Notes: a model not told the origin generated them from the sequence alone. DNA of 64,000 bases from Glycomyces lechevalierae (GCF_027622945.1 NZ_JAPZVQ010000001.1:621917-685916), one strand, 5' to 3'. Positions 17,027 to 25,768 are shown, counted from the stretch's first letter. Numbers and translations: made by a program.

Positions 17027-18067
17027 ATGTCCTCCTCACCCGACACCCCCGCCGACCCTGCGCCCCAAAGCGAGCCGTTCACGATCGCGCAGCTCGCCGA
17101 ACGCGCGGGCGTCTCCGTGGCCACCGTCTCCAAGGTCGTGAACGGGCGCCTCGACGTCGCCCCCGAGACCCGGGAGCTCGTCGAGACGCTCATCCGGCGG
17201 CACGGCTACCGCCGCCAGAAGCGGGCCTCGCGCCCCGCCCCGCTCATCGAACTCGTCTTCCACGAGGTGCGCGGGCTGTACCCGGTCGAGGTCATCAACG
17301 GCGTCAGCTCGGTCGCGCGCGCGAACGGCCTGGGCGTCGTCGTCTCCGAACTCGGCGGCAGCCACGTGCCCGGCCGCGGCTGGGTCGAGGACGTGCTCGC
17401 CCGCCGCCCCGTCGGCGTCATCCCCGTCTTCTGCGGCGTCACCGAGGACCAGCGGGAACGCCTGCGCGCCAGGGACATCCCGATCGTCGCCGTCGACCCG
17501 ACGGGCGAGCCCGGCCACGACGACCCGTCCGTGGGCACGAGCAACTGGAACGGCGGCCTGGAGGCCACGCGGCATCTGCTCGAACTCGGCCACCGCCGCA
17601 TCGCCGTCATCACCGGCCCCGAACGGGTCCTCGCCGGCCGGGCCCGGCTCGACGGCTTCCGCGCCGCCATGGACCTCGCGGGCGTCCCGGTCGACCCTGC
17701 CCTGGTTTGTTTGGGCGACTTCCAGATCGAGGACGGGCGCGACCACGCCCGCGTCCTCCTGCGCCTCCCCGACCCGCCCACCGCGATCTTCGCGTGCAAC
17801 GACGGCTCGGCCCTCGGCGTCTACCACGCCGCCGCCGAACTCGGCCTGCGCGTGCCCGACGACCTCAGCGTCATCGGCTTCGACGACCTGCCGAAGGCCA
17901 AGTGGATGATCCCGCCGCTCACCTCGGTCCGCCAGCCGCTGCACGACATGGCCGCGACCGCCGCGTCCATGCTCCTCGAGCTCACCGCGGGCCGGCCTCC
18001 GGCGAAGCGCCGCGTCGAGATCGCCACCGAGCTGGTCTTGCGCGCCAGCACCGCGCCGCCCCGCTGA
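17027..18067 (+). CDS. LacI family transcriptional regulator (hemicellulose locus)
   Basis: This 346-residue repressor has the LacI helix-turn-helix FTIAQLAERAGVSVATVSKV (about residues 18-37), the hinge, and a periplasmic-binding-like sensor domain ending in the usual DDLSVIGFDDL and PPLTSVRQP motifs. It is transcribed away from the RICIN-esterase-GH43 operon across 165 nt containing the paired CGAAAsTTTCG boxes. The same boxes precede the GH62-esterase-GH10 operon, so it probably represses both until a xylo- or arabino-oligosaccharide is bound. Confidence 0.88.
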   Translation: MSSSPDTPADPAPQSEPFTIAQLAERAGVSVATVSKVVNGRLDVAPETRELVETLIRRHGYRRQKRASRPAPLIELVFHEVRGLYPVEVINGVSSVARANGLGVVVSELGGSHVPGRGWVEDVLARRPVGVIPVFCGVTEDQRERLRARDIPIVAVDPTGEPGHDDPSVGTSNWNGGLEATRHLLELGHRRIAVITGPERVLAGRARLDGFRAAMDLAGVPVDPALVCLGDFQIEDGRDHARVLLRLPDPPTAIFACNDGSALGVYHAAAELGLRVPDDLSVIGFDDLPKAKWMIPPLTSVRQPLHDMAATAASMLLELTAGRPPAKRRVEIATELVLRASTAPPR

Positions 18068-18105
18068 GGACGCCCGGCGTCGGTGCCGCCGGATAGGCTC
18101 CCGCC

Positions 18106-18807
18106 ATGCCGAACTCCTCGTACCTCTGCACCGCCGACCGCGAGACCCTCTATCCCTCGACCGCAGAGGGCTTCGCGGCCGCGACGGACGTCGTCGCCTA
18201 CGACGTGCGCTGCGTGCCGCTGCTGTGGCTCGCCCTGTTCCGCCCCGCCGACCTCCGCACCCAGACGATCGTGATCGAAGCGGACCCCGACGCGGTCTAC
18301 GCCGAGTTCGACGAGGCCACCTGCGACTTCGTCGAGGTGGAGGACCACGAGGAGGAGGACGAGGTCGTCGAGGCCGTCGCGCCACTCGTCGCCAAGGACC
18401 GGGCGCTCGCCCAGCTCGACGCCGCGCTGCCGGTGCTCAACCGCCTCTTCAAACCCGAAGGGCCCCTTGACGACCACGCCGCGATGCTGCGCCAGGCCGT
18501 CGAGGCCGCGCCCGGCCGGTTCATCACGATCGAACTCGACGAGATCGAAGGGCTCTGGGAGGAGGGCACGTTCCAGCCCGCGCTGCGCGCCGCGCTCGCC
18601 TGTTTCGAGGGCTCCAGCGACGCGGAGTCCGAGCGCGCCAACCTGATCGAGATCGCGCAGCTGCGGGCGGACCGCCCGTTCCCGCCGGCCCGGATGCTCC
18701 TCGCCGACCACGAACCCGTCGACGACGACTACTGGAACCTCTCGCGCCTGTTCGGCGCGAGTTTCAGCGCGCCGGTCCCGTGGGAACCGGGGCTTGAGAA
18801 CCGCTAG
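18106..18807 (+). CDS. Hypothetical acidic protein
   Basis: I cannot assign a function to this 233-residue cytoplasmic protein. It begins PNSSYLCTADRETLYP and is strongly acidic, with a Glu/Asp-rich stretch (VEVEDHEEEDEVVE) near residue 70. It has no signal peptide or membrane segment. The start resembles that of a group of uncharacterised actinobacterial proteins beginning with an SYLY-type motif, a weak similarity. The stop overlaps the stop of the convergent LacI gene in CTAG (18804-18807). Confidence 0.6.
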   Translation: MPNSSYLCTADRETLYPSTAEGFAAATDVVAYDVRCVPLLWLALFRPADLRTQTIVIEADPDAVYAEFDEATCDFVEVEDHEEEDEVVEAVAPLVAKDRALAQLDAALPVLNRLFKPEGPLDDHAAMLRQAVEAAPGRFITIELDEIEGLWEEGTFQPALRAALACFEGSSDAESERANLIEIAQLRADRPFPPARMLLADHEPVDDDYWNLSRLFGASFSAPVPWEPGLENR

Positions 18808-19793
18808 GCGGACTTGCGCCAGAGCAGCTTCGAGGGCACCACCCGGCTGATCGGGTCGAGCCGGGCGAAGTCGGCCGCGGCCAGGATCTCCACGATGTCG
18901 AGCACGTTCGCGGCGAGCCCCTGCCGGTCGAGCGCGACCGAGGTCAGCGGCGGGTCGACGGCCTCACCGAGCGCGAGCCCGTCGACCCCGACGATCCGCA
19001 CGTCGCCGGGCACGTCGATGCCGAGCACGTGCGCGCTCTGCACGGCCCCCAAGGCCATGAGGTCGTTGAACATCAGCACCGCGTCGGTCTCGGGGTGCCG
19101 CGCCATGAGGTCGCGGAAGCCTTGGCCGCCGCCGGTGATGGTCTCCTCCCCCGGCACCAGGCCGGTGAACCCCTCGCCCACCGCCGCTGCGAACCAGTCG
19201 CTCCGGGCCGAGGGCTCATAGGCGCCGCCGCTGTGCACCGAGTACGCGGAGTCGACCATCCCGAAGCGGCGCGCGCCGCGCTCGCGCAGCGCGCGAACGG
19301 CCTCCACCACACCGGATCTGATGTCGACCTCGACCGAGTGCACCCCCGGGAGCCTCCCCCGGCCCTCCAGCCGGATCAGCGGCAGTCCGCGCGCGACCGC
19401 CAGCAGGTCCGCGTCGGCCTGGTCGAAATGGCCGACCAGGACGTCGACCTGGTTGGACAGCATGGCCATCGACGCCGCGGTCGGTCCCTCCACCGCCGTC
19501 ATCATGAGCGGCCAGCCGCGCGCGGCGGCCGCTTCGAGCAGCTCCCCGGCGATGTCCGTGTAGTACGGGTTGCGGAAGGAGGCCACGACCAGGCCGACCG
19601 CGTGGGTCTTGTCCCGGGTTACGAAGCTGCGCGCGAAGCGGCTGGGGCGGTAGCCGAGGCGCTCGGCGGCGTCCAGCACCCTACGGCGGGTCGCCGCGTT
19701 GATGTCGTCCGTGTCGTTCATCGCCCGGCTCACGGTCTGCCGCGACACCCCGGCCTCCGCCGCGACGTCGAGGATCGTCACCCGTTTGCCCAC
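18804..19793 (-). CDS. LacI family transcriptional regulator (second)
   Basis: This roughly 329-residue LacI-type regulator starts with VTILDVAAEAGVSRQTVSRA, the recognition helix region, and has the sensor domain with VRIVGVDGLALGEAV near the end. GTG 19793 places the helix-turn-helix at the very N-terminus as usual for the family and has AAGGG upstream; an in-frame ATG at 19904 would add 37 Arg-rich residues without a visible ribosome-binding site. It lies downstream of the GH10 terminator. Its target is not evident; no convincing operator is seen in its own promoter region (19794-20006). Confidence 0.82.
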   Translation of the reverse strand: MGKRVTILDVAAEAGVSRQTVSRAMNDTDDINAATRRRVLDAAERLGYRPSRFARSFVTRDKTHAVGLVVASFRNPYYTDIAGELLEAAAARGWPLMMTAVEGPTAASMAMLSNQVDVLVGHFDQADADLLAVARGLPLIRLEGRGRLPGVHSVEVDIRSGVVEAVRALRERGARRFGMVDSAYSVHSGGAYEPSARSDWFAAAVGEGFTGLVPGEETITGGGQGFRDLMARHPETDAVLMFNDLMALGAVQSAHVLGIDVPGDVRIVGVDGLALGEAVDPPLTSVALDRQGLAANVLDIVEILAAADFARLDPISRVVPSKLLWRKSA

Positions 19794-20006
19794 TCGCCGT
19801 TTCCCTTCGCTCCGCGCTCGTCCGCAAGGCGGCGCGCCTTGCCGACGCCCGCTCCGTCCGCGGCGCGGGGTCGGGCTCTCATCGGCAGCGCTCAATTCGA
19901 TCATGGGAACGCGACCGGCTCGGCGGTGGATACGGGCCGGGAACCTTCACGGTAACCATCGCCCGCCGCTCACGCCACCGTCCCCTCCCCCGGTCGCGGC
20001 ACGGGC

Positions 20007-20039
20007 GAACGCCGGAAGCGCGAGCCGCTTCCGGCGTTC
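20007..20039 (-). terminator. Terminator of the GH62-esterase-GH10 operon
   Basis: A perfect 14-bp stem (GAACGCCGGAAGCG / CGCTTCCGGCGTTC) with a 5-nt loop lies just beyond the GH10 stop codon, overlapping it by the last two bases. No T-run follows, as is common in high-GC genomes. Confidence 0.75.
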
Positions 20040-21147
20040 ACGGCAGTCTGCTGGGCGTGCAAGCGATCCTGAGGGGCGGGGGGGGGGCCCGGCCCCCCCC
20101 CCGCCGCGGGGGGCCCCGGCGGCCGCCGGCGTTCAGGGCGTCGAGGACGGCCTCGTACGCCTCCTTCTTCTGGTAGTTCGCGTCGAAGAGCAGCGGGGTC
20201 TCCTCGCCGCGCCACGAGTACTTGTCGGTGATGCCCCAGACGGTGATGCCGGTGCAGCGGTCGACCGCCAGGCACGCCTCGGTGACCGTGCGGAAGACGT
20301 TCGCCTGTGCCGAGCCCGAGCCGCCGACGTCGAGCTCGGTGATCTCGACGTCGACGCCGAGGTCGGCGAAGCGCTGCAGGTTCTGCTGGTACGAGCCGAG
20401 ATCGGAGTCCGAGCCCAGGTGCGTCTGGAAACCGACGCAGTCGATCGGGACGCCGCGCGCCTGGAAGTCGACGACCATGTCGTAGATGGCGTCGCTCTTC
20501 GCGTTCACGCCGTCGGTGCCGTAGTCGTTGTAGCAGAGCCTCGCGTCCGGGTCCGCCGCGTCGGCGGCGCGGAACGCGTCCTCGATCCACTTGTCGCCCA
20601 ACTGGATCTGCAGGTTCGACTGGCGGCGCGAGCCGTCCCATTCGAAGGCCTCGTTGACCACGTCCCAGGAGCTGATCTTGCCCTGGTAGTGGCCCGCGAC
20701 GCCCGCGATGTGGGTCGTCATGGCGTCGTGCAGGGCCTGGCCTTGGAGGCCCTGCGCCCACGTGGGCTGCTGGGCGTGCCACACGAGGGTGTGGCCGCGC
20801 ACGGCCATGCCGTGGTCCTCGGCGTAGGCCACGAGCTGGTCGCCGCCGGTGAAGTTGAACTGGCCGGGGCTGGGCTCGGTCGCGTCCCACTTCATGGCGT
20901 TCTCGGCCACGATCGAGTTGAACTCCGCGTTGAGCGTGTTCGCGTAGCCTTCCTCGCCGAGGAAGTTCGGGGCGATCGCGGCGCCGAAGTAGCGGCCGCT
21001 CTCGGCGGCCGAGGCGCCGAGGGTCTCGGCGGCGGAGGCATTGCCCGCGAAGAGCATCGCCCCGGCGGCGGCCAGTCCGGCCGCGGCGGTGGCGGCGACG
21101 GCGGCGGTGATGCGGCGACGGAGGCGCCGGGTCGGGGTCTGGTGCAT
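20038..21147 (-). CDS. GH10 endo-beta-1,4-xylanase, C-terminus disturbed
   Basis: The first about 340 residues are a clear family 10 xylanase that cleaves the xylan backbone outside the cell. A signal peptide (RRLRRRITAAVAATAAAGLA...) precedes the catalytic barrel with acid/base Glu in WDVVNEAFEW (about E166) and nucleophile Glu in EITELDVGG (about E271); the family motif RGHTLVWHAQQPTW is intact. After AVLDALN the frame runs through the G/C homopolymer block at 20072-20120 into residues that match nothing. A Gly-rich linker and binding module may have collapsed there. ATG 21147 has GAAGGACGAGG upstream; ATG 21165 is an alternative. Confidence 0.85.
   Translation of the reverse strand: MHQTPTRRLRRRITAAVAATAAAGLAAAGAMLFAGNASAAETLGASAAESGRYFGAAIAPNFLGEEGYANTLNAEFNSIVAENAMKWDATEPSPGQFNFTGGDQLVAYAEDHGMAVRGHTLVWHAQQPTWAQGLQGQALHDAMTTHIAGVAGHYQGKISSWDVVNEAFEWDGSRRQSNLQIQLGDKWIEDAFRAADAADPDARLCYNDYGTDGVNAKSDAIYDMVVDFQARGVPIDCVGFQTHLGSDSDLGSYQQNLQRFADLGVDVEITELDVGGSGSAQANVFRTVTEACLAVDRCTGITVWGITDKYSWRGEETPLLFDANYQKKEAYEAVLDALNAGGRRGPPRRGGGRAPPPPLRIACTPSRLP
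20072..20120. other. G/C homopolymer block, probable assembly defect
   Basis: About 50 nt consist almost only of long G and C runs (a run of ten G, a run of ten C, then alternating G and C tracts), unlike any other coding stretch here except the window's end. It sits exactly where a xylanase linker would be encoded. I treat it as unreliable sequence, not biology. Confidence 0.7.
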
Positions 21148-21167
21148 GTCCTCGTCCTTCTCCATGT

Positions 21168-22100
21168 TCAGAGGCCCTCGGCTTCCCAGACGACGCCCGG
21201 GACGGCGGCGTCCGCCGCGAGGCGGTCGCGGGCGGCGGTGTCGCCGTAGAGGCCCCACCGCATCCAGTCCAGATAGGTCTCGAGGGTCGCGCCCGTGGTG
21301 GGGCCGCCCCAGATGTACTCGTGGTGGCCGGCGCCGGTGTGCGTCATGAACGCCTTCGGGGCCGGCAGTTCGGCGTAGGCCTGGCGGGCCAGGTCGTAGC
21401 GGGTGAGCGTGTCCTGGTCGCCGTGGATGAACAGGACCTTGGCCTTGACGTCGGGGGCCGGGTCGCCCATGTCGATGCACGCGAACGGCACCGCGGCGGT
21501 GATGCGGGAGTCGGGCCAGGCCGAGAGCAGGCCGTGGGTGGTCATGCCGCCCAAGGAATGCCCGGCGACGCCGACGCCCAGTTCGAGGGCCATGCGCCCG
21601 GCGAACGGGTCGCCGTCCGTGTCGTTCAACGCGATGGTCCGGGTGATGACCTCGGAGACGTCCTTCGACTGGTTGCCGTTGTAGACGTCGCCCACGTTGC
21701 CTTCCGAGCCGGCCGTCGTGGTCGGGAAGACGGGTGCCGGGACGATGAATCCCGCCGCGGCGAGCGGGACGATCAGGTCGCCGTAGCTTTCGGGGCTGCC
21801 GTTGAGGCCGTGGCTGAACTCGCAGACCGGGAAGGCCCCGTCCGCGAGCGGCGCGTCGCGCACCGGTCCGCCGCCCGGATTCCCGGCGGCGGGGTAGAAG
21901 ATGCGGGTGGTGAGGCGGCGGTCGCCGCGGCTCCACTGGTACTCGCGCACGCCGACGGCGAGCGGATCGGTCGGCGCGGTCCCCTGGTAGGGCCGCGCGG
22001 GCGGGTCGGCGAGGGCCTGGCCGATGCCGAGCGCGGAGACTCCCGCGGCGGCGGCTCCGGCGAGGCCGAGGCTGAACAGGGTGCGTCGTCGCAATGTCAT
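21168..22100 (-). CDS. Exported alpha/beta hydrolase (esterase-like, copy B)
   Basis: This 310-residue paralogue of the 15272-16177 product keeps the same blocks: signal with LRRRTLFSLGLAGAAAAG (Tat type), CEFSHGLNGSPESYG, the conserved NVGDVYNGNQSKDV segment, nucleophile elbow GHSLGGMTTHG (Ser about 182), acid in FIHGDQDT and His in GAGHHEY. It is sandwiched between GH62 (10 nt upstream) and GH10 (2 to 20 nt downstream), as copy A is between RICIN and GH43. A hemicellulose esterase (acetyl, feruloyl or similar) is the most economical hypothesis. GAGGAG precedes ATG 22100. Confidence 0.82.
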   Translation of the reverse strand: MTLRRRTLFSLGLAGAAAAGVSALGIGQALADPPARPYQGTAPTDPLAVGVREYQWSRGDRRLTTRIFYPAAGNPGGGPVRDAPLADGAFPVCEFSHGLNGSPESYGDLIVPLAAAGFIVPAPVFPTTTAGSEGNVGDVYNGNQSKDVSEVITRTIALNDTDGDPFAGRMALELGVGVAGHSLGGMTTHGLLSAWPDSRITAAVPFACIDMGDPAPDVKAKVLFIHGDQDTLTRYDLARQAYAELPAPKAFMTHTGAGHHEYIWGGPTTGATLETYLDWMRWGLYGDTAARDRLAADAAVPGVVWEAEGL

Positions 22101-22110
22101 CTGTGGCTCC

Positions 22111-23220
22111 TCAGCAGCTCGGGTTGCTCTGGGTGGCGAGGCCGAGGCGGTACGGCAGCTGGGAGTAGTCCATGCCGTCCGAGTTCGGGTCGCGCCCTTG
22201 GTAGAGCATCTGGAGGTTGCACGGGTCGATGGTCATGGTCTGGTCGTTCCCGGCGCGCAGGAGTTCGCCGTGGCTGATGTCGCGGGTCCAGGCGCCGTCC
22301 GGGAAGGACACGTTGGCGGGCCCGGCGAACGGGTCGTCCTGGGTGTCCGCGAGCGGCTGCCACTCCCCGGTCAGCCCTTGGGAGGTGAACGAGCGGTAGT
22401 ACCGGCTGCCGTCGGAGGCGATGGCCTCCATGATGAGGAGGTACGTGTCCGTGTCGCCCACGCGGTAGACCGCCGGGCCTTCGAAGAGGTCGAACCGGTC
22501 GTCCTGGAGGACGATCTGCGTGTCGTCGAAGCCGTTCGGGAACTCGCCGATCGTGGTCTCGGCCCGGTACAGGTGGCCGTTGTCGTCGGCGGAGAACAGG
22601 TAGCAGTTGACGTCGTCGCAGATGACCCAGTAGTCGAGCCAGGCGCCGTTCCCCATGTTGTCCTGCACGATGTCGGGCACCGTGTCCTGGAAGTTCTTCG
22701 GCGCCGACCAGCTCTGCGGGTCGGTCGGGTCGTCCGTGGTGGAGTAGGACGGCAGGCCGGTCTGGTAGACGAGGTACCACTCGTCCCCCGGCTCGAAGTA
22801 GAACACGTGCGGAGCAGCGGCGTACCGGGTGCCGATGTTCGGGTTGGTGTCGAGGAAGGACTGCGGCGCGGCGGCGGCCCCGTCCCAGTCGCCGAAGCTG
22901 GTGTAGGCGAGGCTCCAGGCCCCGGCGGTGTTGGCGGTGGTCATGTAGACCAGCCATTCGTCGCCGTGGCGCACCACCGTCGGGTCCTTGACGGACACGA
23001 TGTCGTGCGCGGCATCGGGTTTGGGTCCGACGAGCTCGCCGGTGGAGGTCCACTGGTAGCTCTCGGGCAGTTGCCGGGCGGCGGGCGGGCCCTCTTCCGT
23101 GGCGGCCTCGGCCGCGAACGGCCGGACGTGGACGGAGGTCGCGCCGACCACCAAGGCCCCCACGGCGACCGAGGCCGCGAGCGCGGCCCTGGTGCGGCGG
23201 CGGGCTGGAATGGGGAGCAT
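22111..23220 (-). CDS. GH62 alpha-L-arabinofuranosidase (arabinoxylan-specific), exported
   Basis: This 369-residue enzyme removes arabinofuranosyl side groups from xylan. The family 62 signature is nearly complete: SVKDPTVV with the base Asp (about D79), AWLDYWVICDDVNCYLFSAD with the pKa-modulating Asp (about D196), and DLFEGPAVYRV with the acid Glu (about E247), followed by GAWTRDISHGELLR and LYQGRDPN. A signal peptide covers the first 38 residues. It has no extra binding domain. ATG 23220 has AAAGGAG upstream. It is the first gene of the GH62-esterase-GH10 operon. Confidence 0.92.
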   Translation of the reverse strand: MLPIPARRRTRAALAASVAVGALVVGATSVHVRPFAAEAATEEGPPAARQLPESYQWTSTGELVGPKPDAAHDIVSVKDPTVVRHGDEWLVYMTTANTAGAWSLAYTSFGDWDGAAAAPQSFLDTNPNIGTRYAAAPHVFYFEPGDEWYLVYQTGLPSYSTTDDPTDPQSWSAPKNFQDTVPDIVQDNMGNGAWLDYWVICDDVNCYLFSADDNGHLYRAETTIGEFPNGFDDTQIVLQDDRFDLFEGPAVYRVGDTDTYLLIMEAIASDGSRYYRSFTSQGLTGEWQPLADTQDDPFAGPANVSFPDGAWTRDISHGELLRAGNDQTMTIDPCNLQMLYQGRDPNSDGMDYSQLPYRLGLATQSNPSC

Positions 23221-23242
23221 CGTGCGAATCGTCTCCTTTGTT

Positions 23243-23310
23243 TGAAACTTTCGGGGTGGACCCCGAAACTTACGGTTCCAAACTATAGATATCGCTCGAT
23301 ATCGGGTCAA
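23243..23310 (-). promoter_or_regulatory. Promoter and paired operators of the GH62-esterase-GH10 operon
   Basis: On the minus strand TTGACC (23305-23310), a 17-nt spacer and TATAGT (23282-23287) form the promoter. Two boxes follow, CGAAACTTACG (23264-23274) and TGAAACTTTCG (23243-23253), separated by 10 bp exactly as at 16904-16935. The boxes cover the likely start of transcription, so occupation would repress. Confidence 0.72.
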
Positions 23311-23588
23311 GACGTCAGGGGCAAAAAACTTGAATCAGGACAAAAACCTACGGAGGGTAGTCGGGCGCGAACCGCCCAGCGCGCCAACGGCTGCAAACAT
23401 CGGATCTATTCGCCGCTCAAGCGGTGATTTCTCGCCGCTTCAGCTGTTTCAGCACGCTCTCCCAAGGGATCTTGCATCGATTCATCGGCTTTTTCAGGCG
23501 CTCGACGTCTTGCGGCGTCACCGGCCGAGCACTAGATTGTGGTGTTGATTCATAACGCTTTATCGATCGAGCAGGAGCGCTCCGCCTC

Positions 23589-25619
23589 ATGACCACCCTC
23601 ACCGACGGCACCTTCGAATGGAGCCGCCCGGGACTGCATCTGGGCTTCGACTACGCCGAGGACGGACCCGTCCGGCTCGTGCGCTGGGCGGCCGGCCCGG
23701 ACGCAGAGTCGATCGCCGCGCCCTCCCCTCTCGTCGACCTGAGCATCGCCGGGGAGCAGCGCGCCCGGCACAATCAGAGCCTCCTCTCCTGGGGCGGCGG
23801 GATGCGCCTGCGGTACACCGGCCACGAAGCGGCCGACGGCGAGCTGCTGGTCCGCCAGCGCGATCCGGAGCGCGGCCTCGAGGTCACGAGCCGCTTCCGC
23901 GCGGCCGGGCCGGGCCTGCAGATCCGGCACACCCTCCGCAACGGATCGGACGAGGAGGTCGTGCTCCTCAACATCAGTTCCGCGCTCGTGGCCGTCCCGG
24001 AGGGGGCGCACGACATCGTCTGGGGCGAGAGCGAATGGCTCGCCGAGGGCCGCTTCCACCAGCGCCCGCTCGCGGAGATGCTGCCGAACGTGAACCCGGA
24101 GTTCCACGGCCGCCAGAACCGCGGCAACTTCGCGGTGACCAGCCACGGCTCGTTCCCGAGCGGCGAGTACCTGCCCACGGGCGTCCTCGCGGGCAAGGAG
24201 GCCTCCGTCGCGTGGCAGCCGGAGACGAGCGCGGGCTGGCACTGGGAGGCGACGCAGCACTGGGGCGCGGTCGTGATCGGCGTGTACGGCCCGACTGACC
24301 TCTACCACCAGTTCGCCGCGCGCCTGGCGCCCGGCGAGGAGTTCACGACGGTGCCGGCCGGCATCTGCGTCGCGGCAGGCGGCCGGGACGCGGCCTTCGC
24401 GGCGCTCACGGACTACCGGCGGGCGATCCGCGAGCTGCGTCCGGTCGACGCGCGGCTTCCCTTGGTCTACAACGACTTCATGAACACCCTCATGGGCGGC
24501 CCGACCACCGAGAAGGAGCTGCCGCTCATCGAGGGGGCGGCCGCGGCGGGCGCGGAGTACTTCTGCATCGACGCGGGCTGGTTCGGCTCCGGCAACTGGT
24601 GGTCGGACGCGGGCGACTGGTTCGAGGCCCCCGGGCACTTCGCGGGCGGCCTGATCTCGGTGATCGACGCGATCCGCGCGAAGGGGATGCGGCCGGGGAT
24701 CTGGCTCGAGCCCGAAGCGGTGGGCGGGAATTCGCGGGCGGCGCGGGAGCTGCCGGACGAGGCGTTCTTCCAGCGGTTCGGCAAGCGCCTGGACGAGACG
24801 GGCCACTACCAGCTGGACCTGCGCCATCCGGCGGCCCGGGCGCATCTGGACGAGACCGTGGACCGGCTCGTGTCCGAGTTCGGCATCGAGTTCTTCAAGC
24901 TCGACTACAACGTGAACTTCGGGGTGGGCACCGATGTGGACGGCGTCGCGCCGGGGGCCGGGCTCCTGGGGCACACCCGGGCGCTGCGCCAGTGGCTGAG
25001 CGACGTGCAGGAGCGGCACCCGCGGGTGCTGTTCGAGAGCTGCTCCTCGGGCGGCATGCGGATGGACTACAACCTGCTCTCGGTGGCGCACATGCAGTCC
25101 ACGAGCGACCAGCAGGACTTCCGGAAGTACGTCCCGATCGCGGCGGCCGCGCCCGCGAGCGTGCTCCCCGAGCAGGCCGGGAACTGGGCGTACCCGTCCG
25201 ATTCGATGAGCATCGAGGAGACGGCGTTCGCGATGACGGCGGGCGTCATGGGCCGGCTGTACCTCTCGGGCTTCCTGGGGTCGCTCGCCCCGGAGCAGTC
25301 CGCGCTGGTGCGTGAAGCCGTTGCGCTGCACAAGGACTGGCGTCAGCGGATCGCGGAGTCGCACCCGGTGTGGCCGCTGGGCCTGCCCGGCTGGGACGAC
25401 GAGGTCGTGGCGCTGCAGCTGGACGCGGGCGAGGAGTCGCTGCTGGCGCTGTGGTCGCGCGGCGAGGCCGCGGAGGTCGCCCTGCCGGGGCTGGCCGGAC
25501 GGACGCTGGAACAGGTGTACCCGGTCGAGCTGCCGGAGTGGAAGATCCGCACGGACGGCGACGCGCCGGTGGTCGAGGTCCCGGCGGGACCGGCGGCGCG
25601 GATCTTCACTGTGCGGTAG
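23589..25619 (+). CDS. GH36 alpha-galactosidase
   Basis: This 676-residue enzyme hydrolyses alpha-galactosides such as raffinose-type sugars or galactomannan side chains. The N-terminal beta-supersandwich precedes the barrel, whose motifs include EYFCIDAGWFG, GIWLEPEAVGG, the nucleophile Asp in FFKLDYN (about residue 438) and ESCSSGGMRMD; the acid/base Asp is in STSDQQD. No signal peptide is present, so it acts on imported sugars. The nearest transporter lies downstream on the same strand (25889-29596). Three 16-bp tandem repeats run through its stop codon. CAGGAG upstream supports ATG 23589. Confidence 0.92.
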   Translation: MTTLTDGTFEWSRPGLHLGFDYAEDGPVRLVRWAAGPDAESIAAPSPLVDLSIAGEQRARHNQSLLSWGGGMRLRYTGHEAADGELLVRQRDPERGLEVTSRFRAAGPGLQIRHTLRNGSDEEVVLLNISSALVAVPEGAHDIVWGESEWLAEGRFHQRPLAEMLPNVNPEFHGRQNRGNFAVTSHGSFPSGEYLPTGVLAGKEASVAWQPETSAGWHWEATQHWGAVVIGVYGPTDLYHQFAARLAPGEEFTTVPAGICVAAGGRDAAFAALTDYRRAIRELRPVDARLPLVYNDFMNTLMGGPTTEKELPLIEGAAAAGAEYFCIDAGWFGSGNWWSDAGDWFEAPGHFAGGLISVIDAIRAKGMRPGIWLEPEAVGGNSRAARELPDEAFFQRFGKRLDETGHYQLDLRHPAARAHLDETVDRLVSEFGIEFFKLDYNVNFGVGTDVDGVAPGAGLLGHTRALRQWLSDVQERHPRVLFESCSSGGMRMDYNLLSVAHMQSTSDQQDFRKYVPIAAAAPASVLPEQAGNWAYPSDSMSIEETAFAMTAGVMGRLYLSGFLGSLAPEQSALVREAVALHKDWRQRIAESHPVWPLGLPGWDDEVVALQLDAGEESLLALWSRGEAAEVALPGLAGRTLEQVYPVELPEWKIRTDGDAPVVEVPAGPAARIFTVR

Positions 25620-25655
25620 CAATACTGCGCGGTAGCCATACTGTGCGGTAGCAAT
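25608..25655 (+). repeat. Three tandem 16-bp repeats across the GH36 stop codon
   Basis: The unit ACTGTGCGGTAGCAAT occurs at 25608-25623, as ACTGCGCGGTAGCCAT at 25624-25639, and exactly again at 25640-25655. The first copy contains the last codons and TAG of the GH36 gene. It looks like slippage duplication; no function is evident. Confidence 0.85.
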
Positions 25656-25768
25656 GCGTCCGATGTTTCTAGAGTGACATCGTCGGCGACGCGGCGTCAT
25701 GGCAGCGTTTGCTTGGTAACGACTTCGCATCGTTCTCGTATTACTCCGGATTCATCTGATCTTTCGGG

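Noticed and set aside
23417..23611. 64-codon minus-strand frame between GH62 and GH36
   Set aside because: It would run into the GH36 start, lacks a good ribosome-binding site and matches nothing. The rest of 23311-23588 shows no feature I can support.
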